A stretch of DNA of 64,000 nt from Pseudomonas weihenstephanensis (GCF_001043055.1 NZ_JYLF01000009.1:1-64000), one strand, 5' to 3'. Counted from the stretch's first letter, positions 7,782 through 16,341 are shown. Translations and numbers: made by a program. Notes: generated by a model from the letters alone, not told the origin.

Positions 7782-8648
7782 TTATCGATAAGGAAACGGA
7801 TAATTGGCGGTGTTGATGACCAGCGCTGTCGGGGATCGATCAACCGGAAAACCTTCAAAAGATCCTGGCAGGCTGTATTGGTTACTGGGCGTGCCTGCTT
7901 GCGTGGTAACGCCCGCCGGGGCAAACATAAAGCTGATGCCACCCGAGCGCCCAAAGGCGCCCTCTGACATCCCATACACAATGCCATCAACCCCCGTAAG
8001 AGCATTACCTAAAAAGGCATTGGCTGCTCTCGACCACGGTAAACACGCCGCATATTCGACCCCCGCGCTCAACGGAATATCAATCAAGTGGTGTGCCTGG
8101 CTGTCAACGTTGGCGGTTTGGCGCCTAACTAATTCCCATCGTCCTCCCGCGTAACCGTATCGCCTGCCGTATCGATCCGTCCCTGTCGGTGCAGGTGCAC
8201 CAATGGATGCGATGACGTTCAAGGGAACCTGCAAAGAGTTGAAAGTGATCTCTCCTGCCTCGTTAAAGGTTTTGAGGTATGGCCCTCCTGGAATGTCATT
8301 TCTCATCAGATCGAAGCAATAGAATTTGGTGTTGGCATTCGCTCCCGAGTAGTAGAAATACATGTCCGATCCGGCCAGTGCCGAGCCGTTAAAGCAGCCC
8401 CTGCCAACAATGAAGACTATTGGGGAAACCGCCTGACTCAGAGAAAAACCGTACATATCGTCACCGGCCCGAAAGGAGTCCTCCCAACTGCTCCCCTTAT
8501 TAGGGTCAAGGTCGAAGCCTCTTAAATACTTGCGCTGCCATCTTTCCATGTAAGTGAACGTGCCGCTTTTCACCAGTCCATAGCAGATCTTTGAAGTGTC
8601 AAAGAGAAGTTCGCCGCTTTCTTTTTTGACGACTAACTTGGCTGTCAT
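7782..8648 (-). CDS. Tail-tip associated protein, unknown function
   Basis: The 288-aa product (MTAKLVVKKESGELLFDTSK...) has no signal peptide or membrane segment and is rich in Gly, Tyr and Phe, as expected for a virion fibre or decoration protein. It abuts the upstream gene exactly. I recognise no domain. Position after gpJ suggests a fibre-tip or gpJ-associated protein. Confidence 0.75.
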   Translation of the reverse strand: MTAKLVVKKESGELLFDTSKICYGLVKSGTFTYMERWQRKYLRGFDLDPNKGSSWEDSFRAGDDMYGFSLSQAVSPIVFIVGRGCFNGSALAGSDMYFYYSGANANTKFYCFDLMRNDIPGGPYLKTFNEAGEITFNSLQVPLNVIASIGAPAPTGTDRYGRRYGYAGGRWELVRRQTANVDSQAHHLIDIPLSAGVEYAACLPWSRAANAFLGNALTGVDGIVYGMSEGAFGRSGGISFMFAPAGVTTQAGTPSNQYSLPGSFEGFPVDRSPTALVINTANYPFPYR

Positions 8649-8954
8649 TCAGTAATACCCGTAGTAAATTTGACAGTTGGCAGCGAAGTAGCCCCAGCCA
8701 TTGGTATTGAATGAATACACCCAGGACAGGGTGGTGCCGGATAAAGTCACCCCCGGCCTTTTACCCTTTTCTCGGTATGCACCCGCCATGGATACCACAA
8801 TAAAAAATGGACTTTTCCCCGCGGGCGGCGCGGGAATCGTGATGGCGCCATTACCCCCGCCCGTTGAAACGCTACCGGTTACCTGACTGATATTGGCGGT
8901 CATATCGAGAATGACCTGACCGCCCTTGTTGCGAGCAACTAAACCGACACTCAT
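8649..8954 (-). CDS. Small tail-tip protein downstream of gpJ
   Basis: The 101-aa product MSVGLVARNKGGQVILDMTA... overlaps the gpJ stop by ATGA, so it is coupled to gpJ. Its N-terminus (ARNKGGQVILDMT) resembles small proteins encoded after J in Pseudomonas siphoviruses. No enzymatic motif is present. The frame continues further upstream inside gpJ, but that part is a shadow. Confidence 0.75.
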   Translation of the reverse strand: MSVGLVARNKGGQVILDMTANISQVTGSVSTGGGNGAITIPAPPAGKSPFFIVVSMAGAYREKGKRPGVTLSGTTLSWVYSFNTNGWGYFAANCQIYYGYY

Positions 8955-11900
8955 ACCCCTAACCCCAAATCGATGGCCGTAACCCCATTCCCATGGACGA
9001 ACTTGAGCCCGGTGTTGCCCCACTCTGAACTGCCATCGGCTGCTGAGCCGCGCAAGATCAGCTTGCCTGCCGGGATGTTGATTTCCAGCAGCGGCAAACC
9101 CTGTTCATTCACCGCACTCGACCGCAACGTCATCCCCAGCACCAGGTTCTGAATAAACGCCGTATCGATCATGGCGTAGTTGATGAACACCTGACCGCCC
9201 TGCACCACAAAGGGTGTTCTGAGCTGCCCGGTGACTTCGTCGACGATGGCGAACCGTTGCGCAAAGGCCAGAATCTCCGAGGTGTCGCCATCAGAGCCCA
9301 GCGCAAGGGCCGCCATGACCTTACGCCCACCCACGATGGTTTCGGTCTTGATTGTGGTTTGGGCTGACACGCGCCCATTCACATCGACCACGGCCTTACT
9401 GACCTGCTCCACCGAGGCGGAGGTTTGGTTGAGGTTGACTTGCAGCTGCTCGGTTTTCATTGCCAAGGCTTCTTCAGCCGTGGCGCGCACCCTCTTCTCC
9501 AGCGCGAAATTGGCCGTTGAATTCCACGCCTCCAAAGCACTGGCCAGCTCTCCTTCGCCCGAGTCACTGCGCGCCTCTGCCCGCAACGATTCCAGGCTGC
9601 TGGCCGCGGCCACAATCTCACCATCGATGCGCGCCACTTCACTGCTGAGGGTTTCCAGCGCCTGGGTGTTGCCTGACACGACCTCGCCCACATCGACCAG
9701 TTCGCCTTTCAGTTCCGTGATGCGTTTGGCGGCGACTGAATCGTTGGTGGCCACCACCTTTTCAAGACTCGACAACCCGGCCTTGTTCTGGCCGACCTGT
9801 GCTCCGAACGTAGTAACGCGCTCGGAAATGGCCTCGTCGTCAGTGGCCCGCACACGCTTTTCAACGGCCAGCTCAGCCGTGGATTGCCAGCTCTTGAGGG
9901 CGTCGGCCAACTCGCCCTCGCCTGTGTCGGCGCGCGCGGCTGCCCGCAAGGCTTCCAGCGATGACGATGACGCCGTGACCTTGCCGTCGAGATCATCGAT
10001 GTGGGTGGTGTTCTGGTTGACCTGAAAGGCCAGGCCATTGGCGGTTTCGAGGATCTCGCCGATGTCCTTCCAATAGACCGGGTTGGGCGGCGGTGTAGCG
10101 AGCGGCACGTCTTGAAGCGCTTGATAAATGTGCCGTCCTTCGCGAGCGTTTTCGCCGACCTTGTAGGTCTGCTTTGGGTCGTAGATAAAGGTGTCGACCA
10201 GGCCTTCGACCTTGTCACCCAATTCCTTGACCTGCCCTGCCAGCTCCTTGACCGAACCCGGGCCATCACCGGTGATGAGTTCAATGTCCTTTCTCAACTC
10301 CGGGTAAAGCGCACCCGTGCCGATTTGCCCCGCGAAGTACTTCTCGTATTCCGTCTGCTCAGAGCTTGGCTGGCCATTGATCCCGAACTTCTCCGGGAAC
10401 CACGGCCCGACATTGCCGGTGCGATCCACCAGCCGCGCCCAGAAAAACACGCTGGTACCGGGCACGATGTTTTGCAGCTCATGCCGCGCTTGCGGGTAAG
10501 CGTAATCGCCGAGCTTGGTCGCAGACTCCCGATCATTGGCCGTGTTCTGCCAAATCTCGGTGCGCTGGGTGTCTTCTGCACCCGGTGGAAAGCCCCAGCT
10601 CAAGCGAATGCCGTAGACCAGGCTTTCAGTGGTCAGGTGCGTGATGGACGGTGGCAAGCCTTCCTTGCCTTTCAATTGCGTCAGTTGCGAGTTTTTCCAG
10701 ATGGACGAAATCTCAAACGCACTGACCGCACGCACCCGAGCCAAATAAGCGCCAGCGTAAATACCAGGTACTTCAACACTGGATGAGCCGGTGCGCTGCA
10801 CCTTGATCCAGTTGCCATTGTCTTTACGCCACTCCACGTCATAGGCGACAGCGCCGGGGACTGAATCCCATGCGATGGTCATAGTGGTCACCGCCAAGCC
10901 CTGGGCGACGGTTGAGTTGGACGTGAGCGTAACGCTCGCCGGCGCTGGCACGACGGTAATCGGGATTACGCTGATGGGGCGTTCTTCCAAACGCGCACCG
11001 GTGTCGATGTGCGCAAATTTGCCTGGGTCGTACTGCACAGCGGTAATTTCATAAACGCCTGGCTCGGGCCGTGACACGCTGGTGACACGATACAGCGGTA
11101 CCGCCAAATCAGACGCGTCCAGGCACCACACCAGCTCAGGCTCGGGCGCGACGGAATAATCCGTGGTTACCGTGACCTTTCGGCCGCTCACCAGTTGGAT
11201 AGTACGGCCTTCGCATTTGCCGTCCGGCAAATTCACAATTAGGCGATCGCCCGGTTTGGCCGAGGTGTCACGGTCCAGGGTGATGACCTTCCCTTTGACT
11301 GCGGACACAAGCCCGCCCACCGGCCGCCCCGCGATCAACTCATCCGCAATCGGAATCACATACCCAGGCAGCGGGATACGACCGGCCAAGCCCGTTCGAA
11401 AAGAAACGGTGCGATCCTTTGCATTGGTCAGCAGCGCCCACTTTCCACGACGCTGAGCCTCAGACTCGCGGGTGCAACCAATAGCGCTGATCTCCAGCGG
11501 GTTGTCGCCATAGCGGCGTTGCAGTTTGCTGTCGGTGACTGCCGTGACATCGGTGTCGTAGTTGTTGGCCGGGTTGTCGTAGCTGATAAGTGCGCGGCTG
11601 TAGCGTGTTCGCTCAGAGGCACTGCCGTACGAGAATTTGCCGTCGATCACGTTGGCACGGGTGTAGGCGAAGTCGAAGTCAGTGGCGCGTGGCATATCAG
11701 ACAGCGAGAACACTTGCCCTTGCGCCCAATAGGTCATGCCGCGATAAATCGCGGAGATGTCTCGCAAAAGCGTCCAGGCGTCGGCTTTGCCTTGTAAGTT
11801 GAGGTTGCAGATAAAGCGCGGCTCCGTACCGCCTTTTCCATCCGGGACCAACTGGTCGCAGTACTGAGCAATGCGGTACAACTCCCACTTATCGACTTGC

Positions 11901-12814
11901 CACGGCTTAATCCGGCGGCCGAGACCGAAGCGGTCATTGACGGTGATGTCGTAGGTCATCCAAACCGGGTTATCGGTCCAGGCTTGCTTGAAGGTTCCGT
12001 CCCAGATCCCGGTATAGGACTTATTGCGCGGGTCGTAATTGCTCGGTACCGATATCTTGCGTGCGTCACATTCGGTCGTGACTGCCGGGATGTTACGGAA
12101 CTGCTCAGCAGAGAATTCGATGTAGAGCAGCGCTGTATTGGGGTAGCGCAGTTTGGCGTCAATGACTTCGGTGAAGCCCGCGATCTGCATCGTGTCGGCG
12201 ATTTTGTTGTTGCCTTGGTTTGCAGTTAAACGGGTGATTTTCAGCAACCAACCCGTTGCCGCCTTGGGCAGATCAACGCGGCGTGTACGCTCATAAGTGC
12301 TGGTGGTCTTTCCGTCTACAGCCTCGCTTAAAACCTCTTTGTAAGCGCCGCCGTCTGTAGCCACCTCGATCTTGTACTCGATTCGATAGCCGTTAATGTT
12401 GTTACTCTCATCCACTGCCTGCAAGGCTGGCCACGCGAAGCGCACGCGTACAGCAGAAAGCTGAGTGTTGCTGATCGCTCGAACCCACGGGGTCCCGCTG
12501 CGCAACTCGATGCCTAAAGTTGTTTCGTTTTCGACCGAAGGAATGCCGCGGATGTACGGCTGCTCAACAGAACCGGTGCGCCACTCCCACTTCACGTTAG
12601 GGAAGTTGTAGTTACCCTGTTCATCTTGCAGCGGGGTGTTGTCGAGGAAAATGTTGCGAGCTGTTGGTGTGCCGTCGAACTCACCCTCGCCGACTGCAAT
12701 CAGCATCTTGGCCAAGGCGATTGAGCGCAGGCTGTCAGGTGCTTCTGTTGGCGTCTTCGGCTTATCTGATCCGCCCTTGGCGCCGTGGATATCAATTAAC
12801 TGTGCTGCGCCCAT
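8951..12814 (-). CDS. Host specificity / central tail fibre protein (gpJ-like)
   Basis: The 1287-aa product is the gpJ homologue, the tail tip that contacts the receptor. It starts MGAAQLIDIHGAKGGSDKPK and has the conserved N-terminal gpJ body (YDITVNDRFGLGRRI, WTLLRDISAIYRGMTYW), fibronectin III-like segments around residues 640-850, a coiled region and a C-terminal domain. The coiled region contains a duplicated block of about 45 residues. The ATG at 12814 follows GGAGGAAAG; 55 upstream codons are a shadow of the hairpin region. Confidence 0.95.
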   Translation of the reverse strand: MGAAQLIDIHGAKGGSDKPKTPTEAPDSLRSIALAKMLIAVGEGEFDGTPTARNIFLDNTPLQDEQGNYNFPNVKWEWRTGSVEQPYIRGIPSVENETTLGIELRSGTPWVRAISNTQLSAVRVRFAWPALQAVDESNNINGYRIEYKIEVATDGGAYKEVLSEAVDGKTTSTYERTRRVDLPKAATGWLLKITRLTANQGNNKIADTMQIAGFTEVIDAKLRYPNTALLYIEFSAEQFRNIPAVTTECDARKISVPSNYDPRNKSYTGIWDGTFKQAWTDNPVWMTYDITVNDRFGLGRRIKPWQVDKWELYRIAQYCDQLVPDGKGGTEPRFICNLNLQGKADAWTLLRDISAIYRGMTYWAQGQVFSLSDMPRATDFDFAYTRANVIDGKFSYGSASERTRYSRALISYDNPANNYDTDVTAVTDSKLQRRYGDNPLEISAIGCTRESEAQRRGKWALLTNAKDRTVSFRTGLAGRIPLPGYVIPIADELIAGRPVGGLVSAVKGKVITLDRDTSAKPGDRLIVNLPDGKCEGRTIQLVSGRKVTVTTDYSVAPEPELVWCLDASDLAVPLYRVTSVSRPEPGVYEITAVQYDPGKFAHIDTGARLEERPISVIPITVVPAPASVTLTSNSTVAQGLAVTTMTIAWDSVPGAVAYDVEWRKDNGNWIKVQRTGSSSVEVPGIYAGAYLARVRAVSAFEISSIWKNSQLTQLKGKEGLPPSITHLTTESLVYGIRLSWGFPPGAEDTQRTEIWQNTANDRESATKLGDYAYPQARHELQNIVPGTSVFFWARLVDRTGNVGPWFPEKFGINGQPSSEQTEYEKYFAGQIGTGALYPELRKDIELITGDGPGSVKELAGQVKELGDKVEGLVDTFIYDPKQTYKVGENAREGRHIYQALQDVPLATPPPNPVYWKDIGEILETANGLAFQVNQNTTHIDDLDGKVTASSSSLEALRAAARADTGEGELADALKSWQSTAELAVEKRVRATDDEAISERVTTFGAQVGQNKAGLSSLEKVVATNDSVAAKRITELKGELVDVGEVVSGNTQALETLSSEVARIDGEIVAAASSLESLRAEARSDSGEGELASALEAWNSTANFALEKRVRATAEEALAMKTEQLQVNLNQTSASVEQVSKAVVDVNGRVSAQTTIKTETIVGGRKVMAALALGSDGDTSEILAFAQRFAIVDEVTGQLRTPFVVQGGQVFINYAMIDTAFIQNLVLGMTLRSSAVNEQGLPLLEINIPAGKLILRGSAADGSSEWGNTGLKFVHGNGVTAIDLGLGV

Positions 12815-12828
12815 GCTTTCCTCCAGGC

Positions 12829-12853
12829 GAAAAAAAACCGCCAATTGGCGGTG
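12829..12853 (-). terminator. Terminator-like hairpin with U8 before gpJ
   Basis: The minus strand forms ACCGCCAATTGGCGGT followed by eight Ts and CGCCTGGAGGAAAGC-ATG. It lies between gpI and gpJ, where read-through is essential, so it must be leaky or antiterminated. Confidence 0.7.
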
Positions 12854-12869
12854 CGGCATTCGGTGGTTT

Positions 12870-13457
12870 CTACATCTGATCTTCGGCGTAAATCGCAGCA
12901 CTGATGATCGCGCCGCCCCAGCGTCTGCGGCCGTAGCACAGTGAGACCGGGTTGCCGGAAGCTGTGGTGTTTTTGGCACTACCGAAGGCGTAGCCGGGGG
13001 TGTTTTCGGGCGCTGCGCTGGTTTTAAGGCCGCCCGCTTGAGGGCTGAGCATCTGGATGACGCCGCCGGCTACGAGACCAATGCCTGCAGGAGCCAGATA
13101 AGGCGCGGTGACCGGAAAGACGTACGAAATGGCCAGCAGCACAACACCAACAACCGTTTGAAGAATCCCGGCCCGCTTACTGCCGGTTATGACTGGAGCG
13201 ATGATGATATCGCCCTCCCCCTGATACCCAATCTCGCTTTCGCTTATGTTTTTCTTGCCTCGGAACACCGCGAACTCCAACCCCCTGGACTTCGCATTTG
13301 AAATGAACAGCTCAAACCCCGGAAGCTGGACGCAAAGCGCCTTAATGGCCTCGGCAGGAGTTCGGACGGATAGCCGGTAGGATTTTCCAAAGCTACGCAA
13401 CTGTCCAAAAAGACGGATAGTGGTAAGCGGCTGGTATTCGATTGCAAATGCGGACAT
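12870..13457 (-). CDS. Tail assembly protein I
   Basis: The 195-aa product resembles lambda gpI: an N-terminal beta-grasp-like part (TIRLFGQLRSFGKSYRLSV, AIKALCVQLPGF) and a hydrophobic Gly/Ala segment (VVGVVLLAISYVFPV, AGIGLVAGGVIQML), then a tail with GYAFGSAKNT. It acts in tail-tip assembly with gpK and gpJ. The ATG at 13457 has GGAG upstream. The preceding gene in lambda order is gpK, but here the island 13516-16341 separates them. Confidence 0.9.
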   Translation of the reverse strand: MSAFAIEYQPLTTIRLFGQLRSFGKSYRLSVRTPAEAIKALCVQLPGFELFISNAKSRGLEFAVFRGKKNISESEIGYQGEGDIIIAPVITGSKRAGILQTVVGVVLLAISYVFPVTAPYLAPAGIGLVAGGVIQMLSPQAGGLKTSAAPENTPGYAFGSAKNTTASGNPVSLCYGRRRWGGAIISAAIYAEDQM

Positions 13458-13472
13458 TGATAACTCCAGGCG

Positions 13473-13496
13473 TAAAAAAACCGCCCGGAGGCGGCT
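13473..13496 (-). terminator. Terminator-like hairpin with U7 before gpI
   Basis: CCGCC-TCCG-GGCGG on the minus strand is followed by seven Ts and CGCCTGGAG just before the gpI start. Confidence 0.7.
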
Positions 13497-13515
13497 TGAT
13501 ATTGTTGTTGATCGC

Positions 13516-13860
13516 TTATAGGCAATCGCGGACGGCCTTCTCGATAGCTGCTCGACCGTAGCCGGGGGCCCAAGACAATCGCTGGTACAGCGCCACGTTA
13601 CTACCGGCCTGAGAGCGATTAACTTCGAGGAGTTCCTCGGCGGTCGTGTCGGTAGCAACGATCAGCCTGTAGCCGGTCTCAGTTTCAGACATCGTGGCTC
13701 CTGTGCGGGCATCTTGCCATTTAGGCATCACGCAAAGGGCATATTGCTTCGGTGCTTTCGACGATGATGCGCTGATGCTCGGATTCCCGCTTTTTAGGTC
13801 ACCAGGGGTCGAACACCCGGCCAACAACCCCACCACCAACGCCCCTATCAAAATTCGCAT
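13516..13860 (-). CDS. Small lipoprotein in the K-I island
   Basis: The 114-aa product begins MRILIGALVVGLLAGCSTPG, a clear lipoprotein signal with lipobox LAGC; the mature protein starts at Cys16. The rest (YALCVMPKWQDARTG, TGYRLIVATDTTAEELLEV) suggests a small globular periplasmic domain. Phage lipoproteins made late or in the lysogen often block reinfection (Cor- and Llp-like), but I see no specific similarity to those. Its upstream neighbour ends at its own terminator, so it may have its own promoter. Confidence 0.85.
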   Translation of the reverse strand: MRILIGALVVGLLAGCSTPGDLKSGNPSISASSSKAPKQYALCVMPKWQDARTGATMSETETGYRLIVATDTTAEELLEVNRSQAGSNVALYQRLSWAPGYGRAAIEKAVRDCL

Positions 13861-13910
13861 ATCGTTCCCTCTTTGGTTTGGCGGGACTGTAGCACTGATG
13901 GCCGAGATGC

Positions 13911-13938
13911 AAAAAGCCCAGCATCTCTGCTGGGCTTG
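13911..13938 (-). terminator. Rho-independent terminator of the YafO-like gene
   Basis: The minus strand reads AGCCCA-GCAGAGATGC-TGGGCT followed by a short T-run, directly after the stop at 13945. It isolates the toxin pair from the lipoprotein gene. Confidence 0.78.
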
Positions 13939-13944
13939 TAGTAG

Positions 13945-14391
13945 CTAGGCAACGATCCAATTGTCATTGGCGCAAGCTGTAGAGTATGCCTTTCGCTCTT
14001 GTTCAGTTAAATCGGCCAGACTTCTCATGAAGGTTGCATCCTTCATTTTCTCATGTCCAGGATCAAGGATCGTCACAAGCAAAAATGGTTGTAAATGGAA
14101 ATCGCCAAGCATCGTGTAAACAAGGATCCGATCAGACGTAAATCGATCTTGATCAGCCCTCCGCTCCGCTAGCTTGTCCCATTGACTGGTGACAAGCGAC
14201 GTTTCCATATGAATGTGCCAAAGCTCTTGGTCAACCACGGGTTTAGGCTTGATAAACTGGACGTCTTTACCAAAAAATTCGCCAAGATACGTCTGTCCTG
14301 CTTTGTACAGCTTAAATTCAGAAGCTAGTGCCAGAGAGGATTCCGTTCCCAAGTCCACTTTTAGAGACGTCGAAATGACGACTGGCCTCAT
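13945..14391 (-). CDS. YafO-family toxin of a type II toxin-antitoxin pair
   Basis: The 148-aa product matches YafO-type ribosome-dependent mRNA interferases: FGKDVQFIKPKPVVDQELWHIHMETS, then DRILVYTMLGDFHLQPFLLVTILDPGHE (quoted in parts: ELWHIHME, LVTILDPGHE) and MRSLADLTEQE correspond to the conserved VAHIHL, LLIAILKPEPH and IGKMAEAF regions of E. coli YafO. It overlaps a 42-codon upstream gene by ATGA and ends at a terminator, forming a closed two-gene unit. It lies within the late operon on the same strand. Confidence 0.8.
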   Translation of the reverse strand: MRPVVISTSLKVDLGTESSLALASEFKLYKAGQTYLGEFFGKDVQFIKPKPVVDQELWHIHMETSLVTSQWDKLAERRADQDRFTSDRILVYTMLGDFHLQPFLLVTILDPGHEKMKDATFMRSLADLTEQERKAYSTACANDNWIVA

Positions 14392-14516
14392 TCCTTTTCT
14401 TGCTTACGCCCCATGGCGACCAAACGAGCATGGCCACGCTCAGCTGCTAGGGTCAGAACTGCGTCGTTCAGCAATTCTGGACGGGGTCTACGCTCACTAC
14501 GTGGGCGTGCTTTCAT
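14388..14516 (-). CDS. 42-aa basic protein, probable antitoxin partner of YafO-like toxin
   Basis: The ATG at 14516 starts MKARPRSERRPRPELLND, and the product is short, very basic at the N-terminus and helical after it. It overlaps the toxin start by 4 bases, as antitoxin genes often do. It is much shorter than YafN antitoxins and I see no complete DNA-binding domain, so the role is inferred from position. The longer upstream frame has no good start. Confidence 0.55.
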   Translation of the reverse strand: MKARPRSERRPRPELLNDAVLTLAAERGHARLVAMGRKQEKE

Positions 14517-14648
14517 CAGGTTATCCACCAAATCGCAATTAATGATTACGAATCGACCGAGGAACGGCCGGTTGGGAAGCAAAAAGTCATGACAGAGTGA
14601 ATGTACGAACACAAACGCATACCTTGCGCTTGGTCCGCTGCAAATCAC

Positions 14649-14980
14649 TTTCGATCATTAAAACTCATATCTAGGTAGATGTCAGCTAGAAATTTAGCTG
14701 AAACTGCTCAGCACTGCCTAGTCGTCGCTTTATGACTATTTACCTCAAGTCAGTTTCTCCAACACACCATTCACAAAACTTGGATCAAGCTATAGCTTAT
14801 CCGTGAGCAGCCTGTCCAGGCGTCCAGAGTGGTTGGAATGCCAGCGGCATCAAACAACAGGCGTGAGTAGGCGCAAGTCGCCCGTAAAAATTATTTCGTG
14901 AATTAGTGCATCCGGTTTGGTTTCTGGCTCGTAGATTCAATACCCTCACTCGGAGAGCATAAGAGCCAAGGAGATACATC
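14649..14980. promoter_or_regulatory. Divergent intergenic region of the K-I island
   Basis: About 330 bases separate the toxin pair (minus) from the fasciclin gene (plus). It should hold promoters for both. I see no gene. A good ribosome site (AAGGAGATACATC) precedes the fasciclin ATG; promoter hexamers are not clear enough to place with confidence. Confidence 0.5.
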
Positions 14981-15541
14981 ATGCACGCTTTTTACAAAAA
15001 ATTTGCTGCTGCAGCCTGCTTCGCGATCCTCTCCGTCACTGCCACGCTCAGCTTTGCCGCCGATACAGTGATGGTCGGAGGTGCAGCCATGTACCCAAGC
15101 AAAACCATTGTCGAGAACGCGGTCAATTCGAAGGACCACACGACGCTGGTAGCTGCAGTCAAGGCTGCTGGATTAGTCGATACGCTTAACAGCAAAGGCC
15201 CTTTCACTGTATTCGCCCCGACGAACGAAGCCTTTGCCAAGCTGCCAGCCGGGACCGTCGATACACTGGTCAAGCCTGAGCACAAAGCAGACATGACGAA
15301 AATCCTGACCTACCACGTCGTGCCTGGCACTCACACATCGGCGCAGCTAATGGCAGAGGCTAAAAAGAATGGCGGCACTGTGGTGCTGAAAACGGTTCAA
15401 GGTGAATCGCTAAACATCAAGCTGCATGACGGTAAGCTTTGGGTAGTAGATGCCAAGGGTGGTAAGGCTGGGATCAGCATCGCAGACGTTATGCAGTCCA
15501 ACGGCGTAATCCACGTTGCCGACTCGGTCTTAATGCCTTAA
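14981..15541 (+). CDS. Secreted fasciclin (FAS1) domain protein
   Basis: The 186-aa product has a signal peptide (residues 1-26, AAAACFAILSVTATLSFAA, cleavage near AFA/AD) and one complete FAS1 domain: TLVAAVKAAGLVDTL, GPFTVFAPTNEAFAKLPAG, LTYHVVPG, and GVIHVADSVLMP. FAS1 domains occur in secreted or surface adhesion proteins of many bacteria. It is on the strand opposite to the surrounding late genes and so is probably expressed in the lysogen. An unusual phage passenger; role in host surface or biofilm properties is only a guess. Confidence 0.93.
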   Translation: MHAFYKKFAAAACFAILSVTATLSFAADTVMVGGAAMYPSKTIVENAVNSKDHTTLVAAVKAAGLVDTLNSKGPFTVFAPTNEAFAKLPAGTVDTLVKPEHKADMTKILTYHVVPGTHTSAQLMAEAKKNGGTVVLKTVQGESLNIKLHDGKLWVVDAKGGKAGISIADVMQSNGVIHVADSVLMP

Positions 15542-15550
15542 ACGCGCTTG

Positions 15551-15577
15551 AACCCGGCAGGCGTGTAGTTTGCCGGG
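15551..15577 (+). terminator. Hairpin after the fasciclin gene, weak terminator
   Basis: ACCCGGCA and TGCCGGGT form a stem with an 11-base loop 10 bases after the fasciclin stop. The T-run is poor, so termination may be weak. Confidence 0.5.
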
Positions 15578-15741
15578 TATTGACCTCCGTATAGAAACGT
15601 CAGTTACTGCCACTTCAAGGAAAGGCAAGCGCGTCGCTGGCCTTCCAAGCGGACGCATAACCAGGTGTACGAATCCTCAGTAACTCCTTGTCATCCCGCG
15701 ATAGTAGCCTCCGCCCACTCAAACGCTTGTCAGGAGGCCCT

Positions 15742-16341
15742 ATGTCGTCACTACTGTTCTACACGGATGAAAACGAAGCGATTGTGGCCACGGATACGCT
15801 TTTACATTATTCCGTCGATACGCCCCCAGGATACGTGAGTAAAGCTATCGCCATCCCGCACATGCGCATGGTCATCGCAGCGACAGGCTCCGCCCTGCTT
15901 TTCAGCCGCTGGGTCGGCCTTGTGAATAACCAAGGTTTTGCCCTCGATGTAGATGCGGTCGATGCTCATGCGCCCCAAGAGCTTCAGGCCCTCTGGAGCG
16001 AACTGGATCGCCATCTCCCCGCCCTCCGCGACCAATCTGCAACGATCTATCACTTCGGGATTTCCGACGACTCTGGAAAAGTCCATGGATTCGCTTACCG
16101 TTCTGGGTCGGACTTCAAATCCGAGCGTTTGGATTATGGGCTTGGTGTAAAGCCAGAGCTTGTAGACAAAGCGGGAATTGACTGGAATTCGTTTCCTGCG
16201 TGTGCGCCCGACATCATGCGTGCACAGTCGCGACAGGAGGACGAAAAGCCTAGGGATCGTGTTTACATAGGCGGCACGACTGAGGTCACTCATCTAACGA
16301 AAGACGGTTTTTCGATTTATTCGCTGGGCAATTTGGCTTGA
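15742..16341 (+). CDS. Ntn-hydrolase-like protein, plus-strand cargo gene
   Basis: The 199-aa product starts MSSLLFYTDENEAIVATDTL after AGGAGG; the upstream extension of the frame is ignored. The opening strand plus ATDT, followed by KAIAIPHMRMVIAATGS, resembles the start of proteasome-type Ntn-hydrolases (compare TTIAYKDGVIAYDSR in the gene at 32764). A catalytic N-terminal Ser or Thr after Met removal is possible (Ser2). Its last 25 bases overlap the 3' end of gpK on the other strand. Function unknown. Confidence 0.7.
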   Translation: MSSLLFYTDENEAIVATDTLLHYSVDTPPGYVSKAIAIPHMRMVIAATGSALLFSRWVGLVNNQGFALDVDAVDAHAPQELQALWSELDRHLPALRDQSATIYHFGISDDSGKVHGFAYRSGSDFKSERLDYGLGVKPELVDKAGIDWNSFPACAPDIMRAQSRQEDEKPRDRVYIGGTTEVTHLTKDGFSIYSLGNLA

